Source: Corallium rubrum (lineage: Eukaryota > Cnidaria > Anthozoa > Scleralcyonacea > Coralliidae). From it: DNA of 64,000 nucleotides. Below, piece by piece: positions 36,601 through 59,069 of this stretch. Each line of letters opens with the position of its first letter. Position 1 is the stretch's first letter. Below the pieces are notes generated by a model. The model had not been told where the DNA came from, did not search any database, and saw only the letters and a program-made list of their open reading frames with translations. The stretch covers positions 2,192,824 to 2,256,823 of the forward strand of contig OZ036005.1 of NCBI GenBank assembly GCA_964035015.1. Reading direction: 5' to 3'. A program made the translations under genes and the position numbers.

Positions 36601-38934
36601 CTTTTCTGTTGCAAAAAGAGCACCTTATGACAAAGTTGGGGTGGGGGGACACATTTCCTGTTTCCCCCTGATTCCTACACCCATGTTAAGGAGAACCATC
36701 AGCCAGTTGAGCCAGCTACAGCATAAATTAACAGATAAGTTTCATTTAGTGCAATGACAAATGAATGCAAAAAGTATGAAAGATCTCAACATGGTAAAAT
36801 TACTTAAAGAACTTCGCAAGAACAATTTCTAATCCTAAAGTTCTAAATAGAACATTTAAAATATTATAAAAAAATATCAAAGATGACCAACAGTCATAAC
36901 ACAGTAATATTGCTCAAAAAGTAATCCCACATAATTTCTATATATCTACAAGGGGTAACTGTAGCTGTATAGAACATTTAAAGAAATATAAAAAAAATGA
37001 AAGATTACAAGCAATCACAACATAGTAACATAGTCCATCAGTACTGGTAATATTGCTATTTAAGAACAATCTCACAACAATTCTATAATCCTACTTGTAG
37101 TATAGACAAGTAAAGTGCTGTATAGGCAGTGTTTTAGATAGATCAAAGTGAAAAAGTGGTAAACTGCTGAGAATAGTTTTGATAACAAAATACTGATGTT
37201 TGAAGCAAAGCCCTTTATCAGAGTAAAGTGTACATGAAGTGTACATTTTTTTTTTCATTTTCTTGAAAATATTTCATTTTTCTACAAAATACTGACATTT
37301 CAAGCAATGCCCTTTATCAGCTCTGTAAAGTCCTTTATCAGTCTGACAGTAAAGTGTACATGAAGCATAGTACACTTTTTTTCATTTTCTAGAAAGTGTA
37401 CTTTAGAATAATGTACTTATTATTTTTAAATATCAATTATTAATTATTAAAGAAACCATGCATAAAATATTCTGTCTGAAAAAAAGCCAAGTCAAATCAG
37501 CTGGCCAATCACTAAGCTGTCTGTATATTTGAGAAGAACCACCTGCAACTAATTTTATTCCTTTTGACTCCCAATAAACCAAACAATTGAGATAGACAGA
37601 CTATGAGTCACACTTTCTCTTTCTTAACAACACCCCACTCCTTTCAAAGAGTTTATTTCAGTATTATTATTCTAACTTATACCTTAGTTTGACTTGATAT
37701 GACAATGGGGGTTAAAGATCACATGGACACATCATTACCACTCAAAATAATAGTAAGGTGTGAGTGCTGCTGAAATTATTGAACGTTTCACATTTTTCTC
37801 TGACTATAAGGGCCTTTGCTCAGAATGTTAGAAACTACATTCAATAATTTCAGCCGTACTCAAACCTTACTAATTATTTCAATTTGTATTTCAATACTGC
37901 CTAATACTTCCTACAGAATGCGGCTTTTATTCCACTGTTTGGATTATTGCCACTCGACCTTATTGTTTGCTAAATTAAAAAAAAATATTAAATTTTGAGA
38001 AGCAATATATTAGACCTACATGTCAAAGACATCTCTAAATTATCATGTAATTATTTGCCCTATGTCCACGCAAATACTTCAATGACAAATACACAACACA
38101 AGGCCCATAAACCATAAAAACATTTAAACCTCTAGATCCTTGAAACAGTTTTTGAAAAACAACATGGTAAAATGAGGAATAGTTTATTGTAATTTAGCAG
38201 AATAGTAGATAATATGAAATAATAAATAATAAATAGCAATACTCATTAAGAGGAACAACACAACTGACAACACAACGTCTTCACAATGCTAACCTATACC
38301 CAAACATTCACAAAACAACATGGGGTATTTTATTATGATTTACCCATTTTACTTTAAATAATCACTTTTTGACAATTCTAGACGTTCAAAATGACTACAG
38401 ACGTTTTATATAAGCATATTTTATAATTATTTAAAAAATTCTGACATTGCTACAGAAGAGAAATGCTATAGACTGAAATACTTATCATATTTGACAAACC
38501 AAAAAATCACAATACATGTATATATTGGCCAGGCTGTGTTTTTAATTTGAAACTGCTATTAAGAAGAAAATCTACAAATCTATGAGAAGGTTTTTTAGTA
38601 TTCGAATAATACAGAATAGCATTTCGATGATTTTAAATTAAAACTACCGCGAAGCCAAACTGCCAATGACGAACACTTGAGATTGACGGTTGATATGAAA
38701 AAAATATAAAAAATAACACACATTTCATGTCGTGCTGTAAAAACTAATACCTGAACATTGAAGACCTTGGTTTGTTATTCCCCACAGTAGATCTGTACAA
38801 TGATGACAATATGTTGGTCTGTGATAAGTTTTCTTTGCAAAAGAATGTCCATTATTACCACAAGCTTCAAGAAATGCTGCAGACTGTGACCGTCCTGCTT
38901 TTGACAATGATTTTACACCAGATAAATTAGACAT
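2065..38934 (-). CDS. DGKQ: Diacylglycerol kinase theta orthologue, N-terminal 547 codons in 17 exons (partial)
   Basis: DGK theta phosphorylates diacylglycerol to phosphatidic acid at membranes. Seventeen minus-strand exons, each with AG acceptor and GT donor, total 1,641 nt = 547 codons with all 16 junctions phase-consistent. Domains: C1a (H30, C43, C46, C60, C63, H68, C71, C79), C1b (H93 to C140), C1c (H157 to C207, followed by DFG-Y-LMLPP), an acidic linker, RA-like domain 1 (about 283-363), RA-like domain 2 (about 367-450) and the pre-kinase segment (FTRFYL, SNLPPML, GTVFLAF, KLIPNI). Three C1 plus RA is the theta architecture; other DGKs have two C1. The start ATG at 38934 follows in-frame TAG and TAA. 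The kinase domain is not in the window and must lie left of position 1. Confidence 0.94.
2205..3715. repeat. Nested palindromic elements
   Basis: Outer arms CCGCGTATAAGAACCTGG (about 2219) and its complement (about 3688). They enclose one palindrome at 2262-2705, another at 3166-3330, and one at 3380-3620 with arms around CACTTTTCACCCAAATCTT. A fragment of the outer arm recurs at 21955-22000. Confidence 0.6.
3713..3790. repeat. TAA microsatellite
   Basis: About 26 TAA units at the edge of the nested element ending near 3715. Confidence 0.95.
4015..4110. repeat. AAT microsatellite (SINE tail)
   Basis: Interrupted AAT/AAC units that continue directly into the 3' end of the 5S-headed SINE. Confidence 0.9.
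4110..4450 (-). mobile_element. 5S rRNA-headed SINE, longest copy
   Basis: The minus strand reads 5S head (about 4445-4340), core (about 4300-4250), then a unique tail ending GCGCAATATAAATCACTT and an ATT microsatellite. The tail resembles LINE 3' ends, as expected if retrotransposed in trans. Lies between DGKQ exons 16 and 17. Confidence 0.82.
4506..4541 (-). CDS. DGKQ: DGKQ exon 16, 36-nt micro-exon
   Basis: Encodes EEFTVDASYPSS, phase 1-1, between exons 15 and 17, which require exactly that phase. It aligns with VVSVSHIYSSQG of human theta. Acceptor TTTACTGTAG, donor GTATGT. It lies about 60 bp from a 5S-headed SINE. Confidence 0.78.
4868..5855. repeat. Long inverted repeat whose outer arms are minisatellite
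   Basis: The outer left arm is an array of GAGTAACATAC and GAGTACATAC units (4868-5150). The outer right arm is the inverted array (5740-5855). Inner arms 5151-5362 and 5523-5739 are complementary, around a loop of about 160 bp. In DGKQ intron 15. Confidence 0.85.
5890..6037 (-). CDS. DGKQ: DGKQ exon 15 (pre-kinase segment)
   Basis: Longest internal exon, 49 codons plus one base. FTRFYLRPKYEPF then LCVSNLPPMLGHDAYNSFL corresponds to LTRFYL...LFVGxLPPxLSxxxY before the DGK catalytic domain. Donor GTAAGT. Confidence 0.93.
6270..6755. mobile_element. Palindromic MITE (TGCAAAT / TGACGT family)
   Basis: Two arms of about 165 bp, inverted, each with an ATATGCAAATGTCCGGAAT-like word followed by GTCACACATGCATAATGA. 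Related palindromes lie at 2262-2705, 8945-9850 and 35155-35640. Confidence 0.7.
7087..7250. repeat. Palindrome with GTTTCGAC...GTCGAAAC
   Basis: Arms TAGAGTAGTCTTGAGAAAGA and complement, inner arms GTGACTGACGTTTCGACG / CGTCGAAACGCCAGTCAC. Followed by an AATTT array. Confidence 0.7.
7323..7479. repeat. TTTAA pentanucleotide array
   Basis: About 30 near-perfect TTTAA units with two small interruptions. Confidence 0.95.
8749..8810 (-). CDS. DGKQ: DGKQ exon 14
   Basis: Encodes VKERVMQVDECPWKVLTDMK, matching the RGVxERxLxxxERPWDI motif that closes the second RA-like domain of theta kinases. Acceptor TTTTTTCTTACAG, donor GTATTG. Confidence 0.92.
8945..9860. mobile_element. Palindromic MITE with an internal second palindrome
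   Basis: Outer arms AAGTTTTTCGTTTCCTTG and complement with GACGTCA words. The interior holds a 9110-9265 palindrome (TCAGACCGAGGTCTTGACAG) whose relative lies at 26330-26500. Confidence 0.6.
9898..9949 (-). CDS. DGKQ: DGKQ exon 13 (52 nt)
   Basis: Encodes DQKPEDLSLIITHLFDG. It carries phase 0 in and 1 out, joining exon 12 to exon 14 without gap or stop. Confidence 0.88.
10308..10596. repeat. Two tandem copies of a 140-bp palindrome
   Basis: Each unit has ATTTAGATGCATGTTAAGTA and its complement around AAAGCA(C/T)TGCTTTTCTG. Copies at 10308-10455 and 10457-10596 are nearly identical and end CGGCGACATATGAGAACCAG. Confidence 0.8.
11167..11257 (-). CDS. DGKQ: DGKQ exon 12 (RA-like domain 2)
   Basis: Encodes GTTFKTLKVQVTTNVEEVIR then KTLEKFDIQ, a typical RA strand-helix pair. 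Acceptor TTTGTTTTTAG, donor GTACGG. Confidence 0.91.
11330..11690 (+). repeat. Degenerate 20-bp tandem repeat
   Basis: Units of TAGGTCTACGTTGGTCTAAG, often with the last half changed or partial, adjoining DGKQ exon 12. Confidence 0.85.
11782..11831. repeat. TA dinucleotide array
   Basis: About 24 TA units. Confidence 0.95.
11831..11925 (+). repeat. SINE body fragment next to a TA array
   Basis: Contains ACTCGAATTTTCCTTCACCA then AAAATCCCTAGAACATGC, the same body as at 45.9-46.4 kb. It follows a pure TA run (11782-11831). Confidence 0.65.
12000..12046 (-). CDS. DGKQ: DGKQ exon 11 (47 nt)
   Basis: Short exon encoding NADKSGHIRVYLSMD plus two bases; HIRVYL is the first strand of the second RA-like domain. 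Donor GTGAGT. Phase 2 fits exon 12 (AG+A gives Arg). Confidence 0.88.
12256..13535 (+). repeat. G-rich 19-bp minisatellite
   Basis: About 65-70 units of CCGCTATACTTTCGGGGGG with variants (CCTTAGGGGG, TAGTTTCGGGG) arranged in blocks. One strand carries a G5-G6 run every unit. A few outlying units lie at 14227-14350. In DGKQ intron 10. Confidence 0.95.
13685..13790 (+). repeat. Short tandem repeat AGAGGGGAATATT
   Basis: Several units of AGAGGGGAATATTAGAGCCT in a row after the G-rich minisatellite. Confidence 0.7.
14227..14350 (+). repeat. Outlying units of the G-rich minisatellite
   Basis: GCTACTTTCGAGGGGCCGAG, a run of about 18 G, and further TACTTTCGGGG words, about 700 bp from the main array and next to a 5S-headed SINE. 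Confidence 0.75.
14465..14745 (-). mobile_element. 5S rRNA-headed SINE, third copy
   Basis: Same order on the minus strand as the 4.1-4.45 kb copy, with a shortened 5S head (GGTTAGTACTTGGATGGGTG at about 14709-14728). The core and the tail ending GCGCAATATAAATCACTAA are clear. Confidence 0.8.
15293..15378 (-). CDS. DGKQ: DGKQ exon 10 (end of RA-like domain 1)
   Basis: Encodes FSERTVEAHEMPLQF then NKRPMIFLRIK, equivalent to GKRPAIFLRF ending the first RA domain. Phase 1 in, 0 out; acceptor ATTTTTAG, donor GTAAAC. Confidence 0.91.
15590..16385. mobile_element. hAT-like element with an internal GTTT array
   Basis: Perfect 17-bp inverted ends CAGGGCTCAAAATAACG / CGTTATTTTGAGCCCTG and subterminal CCGGTCA repeats. 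The interior is dominated by a 340-bp GTTT/GCTT array and a G run. Flanking 8-mers ATCTAACC and CAACCTTA do not match. Confidence 0.65.
15899..16237 (+). repeat. GTTT array with GCTT blocks
   Basis: Tetranucleotide array inside the hAT-like element. GTTT units are interrupted twice by blocks of 7-9 GCTT units. All long frames over it are artefacts. Confidence 0.95.
16597..17040. repeat. Imperfect palindromes
   Basis: Arms TACATTTAACCACAAT and its complement (16656 and 16840), then a second palindrome with AAGTCCGCCTCTT and its complement (16928-17010). No gene seen. Confidence 0.5.
17381..17453 (-). CDS. DGKQ: DGKQ exon 9 (RA-like domain 1)
   Basis: Encodes QEALRLYQITDDPDNYYLTK, the helix and following strand of the RA fold (ALRxFxI-xDPxxFYLT in homologues). 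Phase 0 in, 1 out; acceptor TTTTTCTTTAG. Confidence 0.92.
17635..18060 (+). pseudogene. Decayed LINE reverse-transcriptase C-terminal fragment
   Basis: Reads LPIRDFCNIQVLKYTAHICK then LDNSALQKAVLFD, continuing after a frameshift near 17885 as LLDIDATQARRMMMNSNDFM. This is typical of the region after the RT palm in invertebrate LINEs. No start or full domain; it sits inside DGKQ intron 8. Confidence 0.7.
18166..18285. repeat. Hairpin element TTCGCC...GGCGAA
   Basis: Near-perfect palindrome with arms AACAATTATTCGCC(G/T)(A/G)AGGCGAG and an inner repeated ATAATAACCGAGGTTAT. Confidence 0.75.
18341..18415 (+). repeat. tRNA-like SINE head fragment
   Basis: AAGTGGCTCAATGGTTAGAA and GGGTTCTAGTTCC resemble A and B boxes; same family as 46990-47050. 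Too degenerate to be a tRNA. Confidence 0.5.
18541..18640. repeat. Palindrome around AGTTCCAGTCTTCTAC
   Basis: Arms AGTACATACAGTTCCAGTCT and complement GACTGGAACTATACGTACTT. Confidence 0.7.
18801..19399. mobile_element. MITE with CCGGGGGGTACTC ends and nested hairpins
   Basis: Inverted ends CCGGGGGGTACTC (18801) and GAGTACCCCCCGG (19399), with repeated CCCTATCCCAGACC words. Inside are hairpins of GTGTTTGGAT...ATCCAAACAC (18995-19255). A related fragment lies at 42145-42245. Confidence 0.7.
19792..19904 (-). CDS. DGKQ: DGKQ exon 8 (start of RA-like domain 1)
   Basis: Encodes SINVYDGKIESP then VVHVSRTTPATQVL, matching the first strand and turn of the theta RA domain (VFDG...RVISVPR...QVL in flies). 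Phase 1 in, phase 0 out; donor GTGAGT. Confidence 0.9.
20203..20510. mobile_element. Palindromic element
   Basis: Outer arms ACAGAATAGTAATACAACCA and complement; inner arms CTACGCCATCCCACGCAATC and complement. Ends about 190 bp before the DGKQ exon 7 donor. Confidence 0.75.
20702..20797 (-). CDS. DGKQ: DGKQ exon 7 (acidic linker)
   Basis: Phase 1-1 exon encoding an acidic, serine-rich linker (GGESSEEILLSEHLNSEDES) between C1c and the first RA-like domain. It is identified by splice sites, phase and position; the sequence itself is not conserved enough to recognise. Confidence 0.82.
21058..21510. mobile_element. Palindromic element with ATCCCGGTxxACCGGGAT words
   Basis: Arms GGGCCTATTTATATGATCCC and complement; the interior repeats short ACCGGGAT palindromes. 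Ends 165 bp from DGKQ exon 6. A similar GCCCGGTTAACCGGGAT block lies at 2770-2850. Confidence 0.75.
21675..21813 (-). CDS. DGKQ: DGKQ exon 6 (end of C1c and linker)
   Basis: Begins AHSGCFSKVKKACDFG, supplying H196, C199 and C207, then LMLPPFAVSVP, the conserved tail after the third DGK C1. Phase 0 in, phase 1 out; donor GTAAGTAAAG. A plus-strand frame here also looks spliced but is a shadow. Confidence 0.9.
22178..23650 (+). repeat. 38-bp minisatellite
   Basis: About 38 nearly identical units (CACCAATAGAGGAACTATTG then TGGAATATGTAGAATATT), with recurrent variants ATGTAG/ATATAG and AGAGG/AGAAA. In DGKQ intron 5. Confidence 0.97.
24002..24970. mobile_element. Large palindromic element with several internal hairpins
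   Basis: Outer arms GCATTATGGTCTATCCAGGG and complement; internal hairpins at 24062-24362, 24420-24500 and 24786-24915 (TCCCTCGAG words). Its edge TTCACCAATAGAGG is the likely seed of the 38-bp minisatellite. Confidence 0.65.
25280..25475. repeat. Palindrome
   Basis: Arms ATAGACCACTTTCATAAT and complement; inner CTAGCCTCGTT / AACGAGGCTAG. Confidence 0.75.
25779..25973 (+). CDS. Possible isolated exon of unknown gene in DGKQ intron 5
   Basis: 65 open codons, phase 0-0, between an acceptor (GATTTGACAG) and a strong donor (GTGAGT). The product starts KSGYTLLVRTVGFFCEIGSA and I do not recognise it. The opposite strand is also open, so the reading may be accidental. It cannot belong to DGKQ, whose exons 5 and 6 join directly in phase around it. 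No partner exon was found. Confidence 0.25.
26330..26505. repeat. Palindrome with GACCGAG words
   Basis: Arms ACTACTTATTGACCGAGCG and complement, inner TATCGGACCGATGTTTT. Same family as 9110-9265. Confidence 0.7.
27374..27492 (+). repeat. ATACA pentanucleotide array
   Basis: About 22 ATACA units; open frames over it on both strands are artefacts. Confidence 0.95.
27813..27938 (-). CDS. DGKQ: DGKQ exon 5 (first half of C1c)
   Basis: Exactly 42 codons, phase 0-0. Contains HKWQEGNLPSGSKCSFC then SECLASVKCKWC, the WxEGNLP signature of the third C1 domain of DGKs. Donor GTAAGT. Confidence 0.93.
27985..28945. repeat. Inverted repeat of about 95 bp flanking a SINE
   Basis: The stretch at 27993-28085 (TAGCCCAAAAATCCGCGTAG) recurs inverted at 28848-28940. 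The two arms bracket the tRNA-headed SINE. Confidence 0.75.
28257..28560 (-). mobile_element. tRNA-headed SINE with Deu-like core
   Basis: The minus strand has a tRNA-like head: A box TGGCGCAGTGGTTAGTGC and B box GGTTCGATTCC. A core TTTCCTCCGGGTACTCCGGT then TTCCTCC follows, and the tail is TTTAG repeats. The core matches the Deu domain known from vertebrate SINEs and is shared with the 5S-headed copies here. Confidence 0.82.
29159..29475. repeat. Palindromic element
   Basis: Arms TACCCTGCGAGTCAGACAGA and GAGCCCCTTTCCGACCTACG, inverted at 29400-29473, ending 170 bp from DGKQ exon 4. Confidence 0.8.
29645..29733 (-). CDS. DGKQ: DGKQ exon 4 (second half of C1b)
   Basis: Encodes VCEYYVHKDCKDSAINNC then KRSATYSLKQKK, closing C1b (C121, C124, H129, C132, C140). 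Acceptor TTTTCTTTTCCAG, donor GTACAA. Open plus-strand frames over the same bases are shadows. Confidence 0.92.
30060..30412 (-). mobile_element. LINE 3' end fragment
   Basis: The minus strand encodes QFTILFQGPKLWNSLHDNV then LNYFRNRMLKYLLEF-stop, the QGPKLWNSLP...SFKxxLKxxLL ending typical of LINE reverse transcriptases. AT-rich 3' UTR follows to about 30060. Confidence 0.65.
30646..31267 (+). repeat. 40-bp minisatellite
   Basis: About 15 units of GTAAGACGTTCCGCTACGTT then ATAAAACGTTCCGTTATGTT; the unit is two related 20-mers. It ends exactly where the 5S-headed SINE begins. Confidence 0.95.
31268..31490 (+). mobile_element. 5S rRNA-headed SINE, plus copy
   Basis: The head carries 5S rRNA-like sequence: AAGTTAAGCCCGGATAGAC then GGTTAGTACTTGGATGGGTG and ACCGC, the 5S internal promoter. 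A core with GAGTTCTCCGGTTTTCTTCC follows. It directly abuts a 40-bp minisatellite. This is a SINE head, not a 5S gene, since the 5S 3' part is absent. Confidence 0.85.
31990..33350 (+). repeat. 61-bp minisatellite interrupted by a hAT element
   Basis: Units starting GTGTGTAACATGCTGTGCAA recur at about 32024, 32080, 32140, 32201, 32263, 32324 and 32385, and resume at 33318 after the 863-bp insertion. Confidence 0.93.
32425..33287 (+). mobile_element. Non-autonomous hAT-type element with 8-bp target-site duplication
   Basis: 863 bp with terminal inverted repeats CAGGGTTCGAATTA / TAATTCGAACCCTG, flanked on both sides by ATTGTGAG (32417-32424 and 33288-33295). Inserted in a 61-bp minisatellite. 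It carries LLRISKEGPSVKEYDPTAAI then DPWYG near 32830-32920, resembling the C-terminus of hAT-derived ZNF862/KIAA1586-type proteins. Confidence 0.85.
33518..33620 (-). CDS. DGKQ: DGKQ exon 3 (first half of C1b)
   Basis: Codons 89-122 plus one base. Reads DPVGHNWCSS...RRKFCNVCRKLL, the atypical second C1 of theta kinases. A TGA just upstream forces the acceptor at the AG before GATCCT. Donor GTACGG. Confidence 0.9.
33668..33815 (+). repeat. TCTG then TCGG/TTGG/TCAG degenerate array
   Basis: Tetranucleotide array whose units shift from TCTG to GGTC, GGTT and AGTC along its length. Confidence 0.9.
33816..34920. other. DGKQ intron 2, no gene seen
   Basis: Contains degenerate palindromes (34090-34270; 34670-34890 with arms around TAAAAGAAATAGAAAA) and simple AT-rich sequence. 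No splice-flanked frame beyond DGKQ exon 2. Confidence 0.5.
35017..35096 (-). CDS. DGKQ: DGKQ exon 2 (second half of C1a)
   Basis: Phase 1 in, phase 0 out. Encodes VCNFVSHQKC then TTPC, completing the C1a zinc ligands C63, H68, C71 and C79. A strong polypyrimidine tract ends in TTATAG; the donor is GTAAAT. Confidence 0.9.
35155..35640. mobile_element. Palindromic MITE in DGKQ intron 1
   Basis: Arms contain TTTCAAATCTTATCCCATTC and its complement, with CACACGTTGTATGTGGGAGA on each side of a spacer of about 100 bp. It begins just upstream of DGKQ exon 2 (ends 35096). Confidence 0.7.
35690..36350. repeat. Fragments of the CCAGACRATTTTACTC module
   Basis: Two copies (around 35740 and 36320) of a short module that recurs at least ten times in the window, in otherwise AT-rich intron sequence. 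Confidence 0.55.
36351..38750. other. DGKQ intron 1 proximal part, no gene seen
   Basis: Mostly unremarkable AT-rich sequence. Degenerate copies of the CTGATAAAGGGC...CATCAGTATTTTGTTATC hairpin lie at 37160-37230 and 37285-37345, and a related hairpin at 37740-37880. Confidence 0.5.
38751..38934 (-). CDS. DGKQ: DGKQ exon 1 (start codon, first half of C1a)
   Basis: Codons 1-61 plus one base. Starts MSNLSGVKSL and carries H30 and C43/C46/C60 of C1a (HRPTYCHHCTDLLWG). The donor reads TTCAG|GTATTA. The in-frame TAG-TAA just upstream makes this ATG the first available. Confidence 0.93.
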
Positions 38935-39162
38935 GGCTAGCTGGTTAACATACACACATAAGATTTACTATCAGAAGAAGAACGACAACGTTTCGTTTCA
39001 TATTAGTAAAGCAAAATTATATATATTGACTTGCGATCCTTCGACCATCATTTACAAAATTGTAATAATTTAAATAAGGAAAACATTTCCACGCCCTTGA
39101 TGTCTTTGCACATCGGAAACGCTAAGTGGAGTACTTTATGTACAACTGATTATTGCGTTTGG

Positions 39163-39246
39163 CCATTTATTTATTTATTTATTTATTTATTCATTTATTT
39201 ATTTATTTATTTATTCATTTATTTATTTATTTATTTATTTAGTCAT

Positions 39247-39277
<31 letters not shown>

Positions 39278-39287
39278 CTTTTATGTT
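39163..39287 (+). repeat. TTTA array in the divergent promoter region
   Basis: About 30 TTTA units with four TTCA/GTCA interruptions spaced 24-56 bp apart. Confidence 0.95.
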
Positions 39288-39289
39288 TT

Positions 39290-39730
39290 GAGTAGTTTTT
39301 CTGAGAATTTTTGAATTCTTTTTTAGGTTTTCTGAGATTTTTTGATTTTTTTTGATTTTTTTCTAAGTTTTTCAGAGATTTTCAGAATTTTTTTAGGTTG
39401 TTTTACATTATTTTTTTTAAATAGGATTTTTAAATTTTAAAATTAGATTTTTATATATATATTTTTTTATTTTGGATTTTTTTGAGGTTTTTTTTTCATT
39501 TTTGAGACGTTTTTTTTATTTTTTGAGCTTTTCCTGAAATTTTTTTGATTTTTCTTTGATTTTATTGAGCTTTTTTGAGGTTTTCCAGAGATTTGTTTGA
39601 TTTTTTTGGATTTTTTTGAAGTTTTTCTGAGATTTTTTGGATTGTTTGAGATTTAATTTTTGCGGATTTTTGTGATTTTTTTCGGATTTTTGAGATTTTT
39701 ACGGATTTTTTGAGATTTTTGCATTCTTAA
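39290..39730 (+). repeat. T-rich low-complexity tract
   Basis: About 440 bp, strongly strand-biased (T runs separated by GA), with recurring words like GAGATTTTTTGATTTTTTT. Ends about 880 bp upstream of the ASAP start. Confidence 0.85.
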
Positions 39731-39794
39731 AGTGTACGAGATTTTGGAGAAGGTTTACCTCTCGACCTGGAGCGACGACGGCGTGAGAGTCCGC

Positions 39795-39828
39795 TGGGGG
39801 GGGGTGGGGGGGAGGGGGGGGGGGAGAA
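39795..39828 (+). repeat. G-run block
   Basis: GGGGGGGGTGGGGGGGAGG followed by more G: four or more adjacent G tracts in the shared promoter region, capable in principle of a G-quadruplex. Confidence 0.85.
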
Positions 39829-40612
39829 TGCTCCTCCAAAAACGCATTTTGGAGTCTCTGAAATGGCATTTTCTGCATTTTGAGAAGAGATTTAAGAGTT
39901 TATAAGAAGGAGGTGTTTGGCCTGATTTCTTAAATCATTTACATGCGCACATGTATACGTATACTGAGCCTACTAAAATAGAAAATAAAAAGAAATAATT
40001 TAGAGTAATGAAAAAACAAGGATAAAAGATAAAACACACAAAAAAGAAAAAGTTAGACAAAGAAAAGAAGTTCTTAAAAGAAAAGAATAAATACTGAAAG
40101 AAGACCATGGCATGAACATAGAGATGGAAAATAGAAATTTTATTTATGATCTCTATAGGTTTGACACCCCCCGGCACTTTCAATTTCGCGATTCCTGTTT
40201 AAAATTCCCGGGAAATGTATATTTTCATCACCAGTTTCCTGCTCTGATGTTTTCCTCTGCATGATGTTTATTTATTCTTTATATTTACAAGTAAATGAAA
40301 TGTGGGAAAGAAATCACAATTGTTACACATAAAGGTAGGATTTGTGTAGAAAAAGTAGCCGTATAATATATAAGTTAACGATGTTTTTGGTATATTTACT
40401 CTAAAAGACCGGTAATTTTTCCCGAATCAATTCGTTCAGGCTTGTTTTGATGCCATATAAGGTTGCTCTGGCCATATTTGTCAGTTTTAATGAAATTGAT
40501 CGTGGCCGGAACTTCACCTTGCCCCAAGTCTGATACATTGCAATGATGAAGGAAGAGGTATAAATAGTGTGTTTGTTTCTTCAATTAGATCTGAATTTGG
40601 AAAGAAACAATC

Positions 40613-57637
<17,025 letters not shown>

Positions 57638-57803
57638 GTAAGCAGACGGTGGACAATATGCTAAGTTTTTTTTAACGTTAAGACGTTGGGTCAGTATTAG
57701 ACACTCTCATATTTCAAGAAAACCAAGAATGTAAGAAGTGAGATACAGCACAACTGTAAAAACTGATCTTTATAATTTCTTGTGAAATTCATGAATAATT
57801 TAA

Positions 57804-58478
57804 GGTGGCTCCATACAGTTTCTTGAAAAATGGAAAGTACAAGTTTGAGAGTCCAAAACACGTGATTAAACAATTCGTAAAAAGAATAAAACTAAATGTT
57901 ATGCATAATGAAACAGTCTGACAATCAAAAACTGTTACCAAATAAATAGCAACAGTTGTTGCTATGGCAACAATGACGTTTCAAAATGGCTGCCAATTAC
58001 CCTTCGAACTAATTTAATTCGAAAAAAACTTTGGTGACCCCCAATTTTTTTTTTATTAAAACTTTCCTTGACGTATGAGTAATCAATAGGCCGATTTTAA
58101 AAAAATTCTGTAGAACAAAAGTTTTTAAAAATTAACAAACATGATTTTTCCGGAAAAAACATTATTCGTTCTACAGAATTTTTTTTAAATCGGCCTATTG
58201 ATTACTCATACTTCAAGAAAAGTTTTGATGAAAAAAAATGGGGGTCACCAAAGTTTTTTTCGAATTAAATTAGTTTGAATGGAAATTGGCAGCCATTTCG
58301 AAACGTCATTGTTGTCATAGCAACAACTGTTGCTATTTATTTGGTAACAGTTTTTGATTGTCAGACTGTTTAACTATGCATAACATTTAGGTTTATTTTT
58401 TTTCCGAATTGTTTATGCACGTGTTTTGGACTCTCAGACTTGTATTTTCCATTTTTCAAGAAACTGTGTGGAGCCACC
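57804..58478. mobile_element. TTAA-flanked palindromic MITE, copy 2
   Basis: Same family as 48471-49134, here with intact TTAA on both sides and ends GGTGGCTCC / GGAGCCACC. Lies after the last PH exon seen. Confidence 0.8.
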
Positions 58479-58600
58479 TTAAGAAGCAATCAAAATGTAG
58501 CATTCAAGTCACATGTATACGTCTGTAAATCCCAATAAAGATCATCTTTTGGACAAAGTGATCTGTATCAAAAGTTAAGAATACTAATTAGCCTTCTTGG

Positions 58601-59000
58601 NNNNNNNNNNNNNNNNNNNNNNNNNNNNNNNNNNNNNNNNNNNNNNNNNNNNNNNNNNNNNNNNNNNNNNNNNNNNNNNNNNNNNNNNNNNNNNNNNNNN
58701 NNNNNNNNNNNNNNNNNNNNNNNNNNNNNNNNNNNNNNNNNNNNNNNNNNNNNNNNNNNNNNNNNNNNNNNNNNNNNNNNNNNNNNNNNNNNNNNNNNNN
58801 NNNNNNNNNNNNNNNNNNNNNNNNNNNNNNNNNNNNNNNNNNNNNNNNNNNNNNNNNNNNNNNNNNNNNNNNNNNNNNNNNNNNNNNNNNNNNNNNNNNN
58901 NNNNNNNNNNNNNNNNNNNNNNNNNNNNNNNNNNNNNNNNNNNNNNNNNNNNNNNNNNNNNNNNNNNNNNNNNNNNNNNNNNNNNNNNNNNNNNNNNNNN
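58601..59000. other. Assembly gap, 400 N
   Basis: Exactly 400 undetermined bases. The flanks are copies of one another: the sequence left of the gap ends at GCCTTCTTGG, and that same word ends the right copy at 63715. The gap therefore separates two copies of one locus. Confidence 0.99.
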
Positions 59001-59069
59001 ATATTTCAACGTGACGTAAGGTTTCGTGACGTTTCCTAGAGAATGTTTTCTGGTTTTTCTTTTATTTAG

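Larger units (their letters stand above)
38935..40612. promoter_or_regulatory. Divergent DGKQ/ASAP intergenic region with putative bidirectional promoter
   Basis: 1,678 bp between the two start codons. It holds a TTTA array (39163-39287), a T-rich tract with recurring GAGATTTTT words (39290-39730), a G-run block (39795-39828), and 40.2-40.6 kb of ordinary sequence ending in the ASAP 5' leader. No TATA box, CpG island or other core element could be identified with confidence. Confidence 0.45.
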
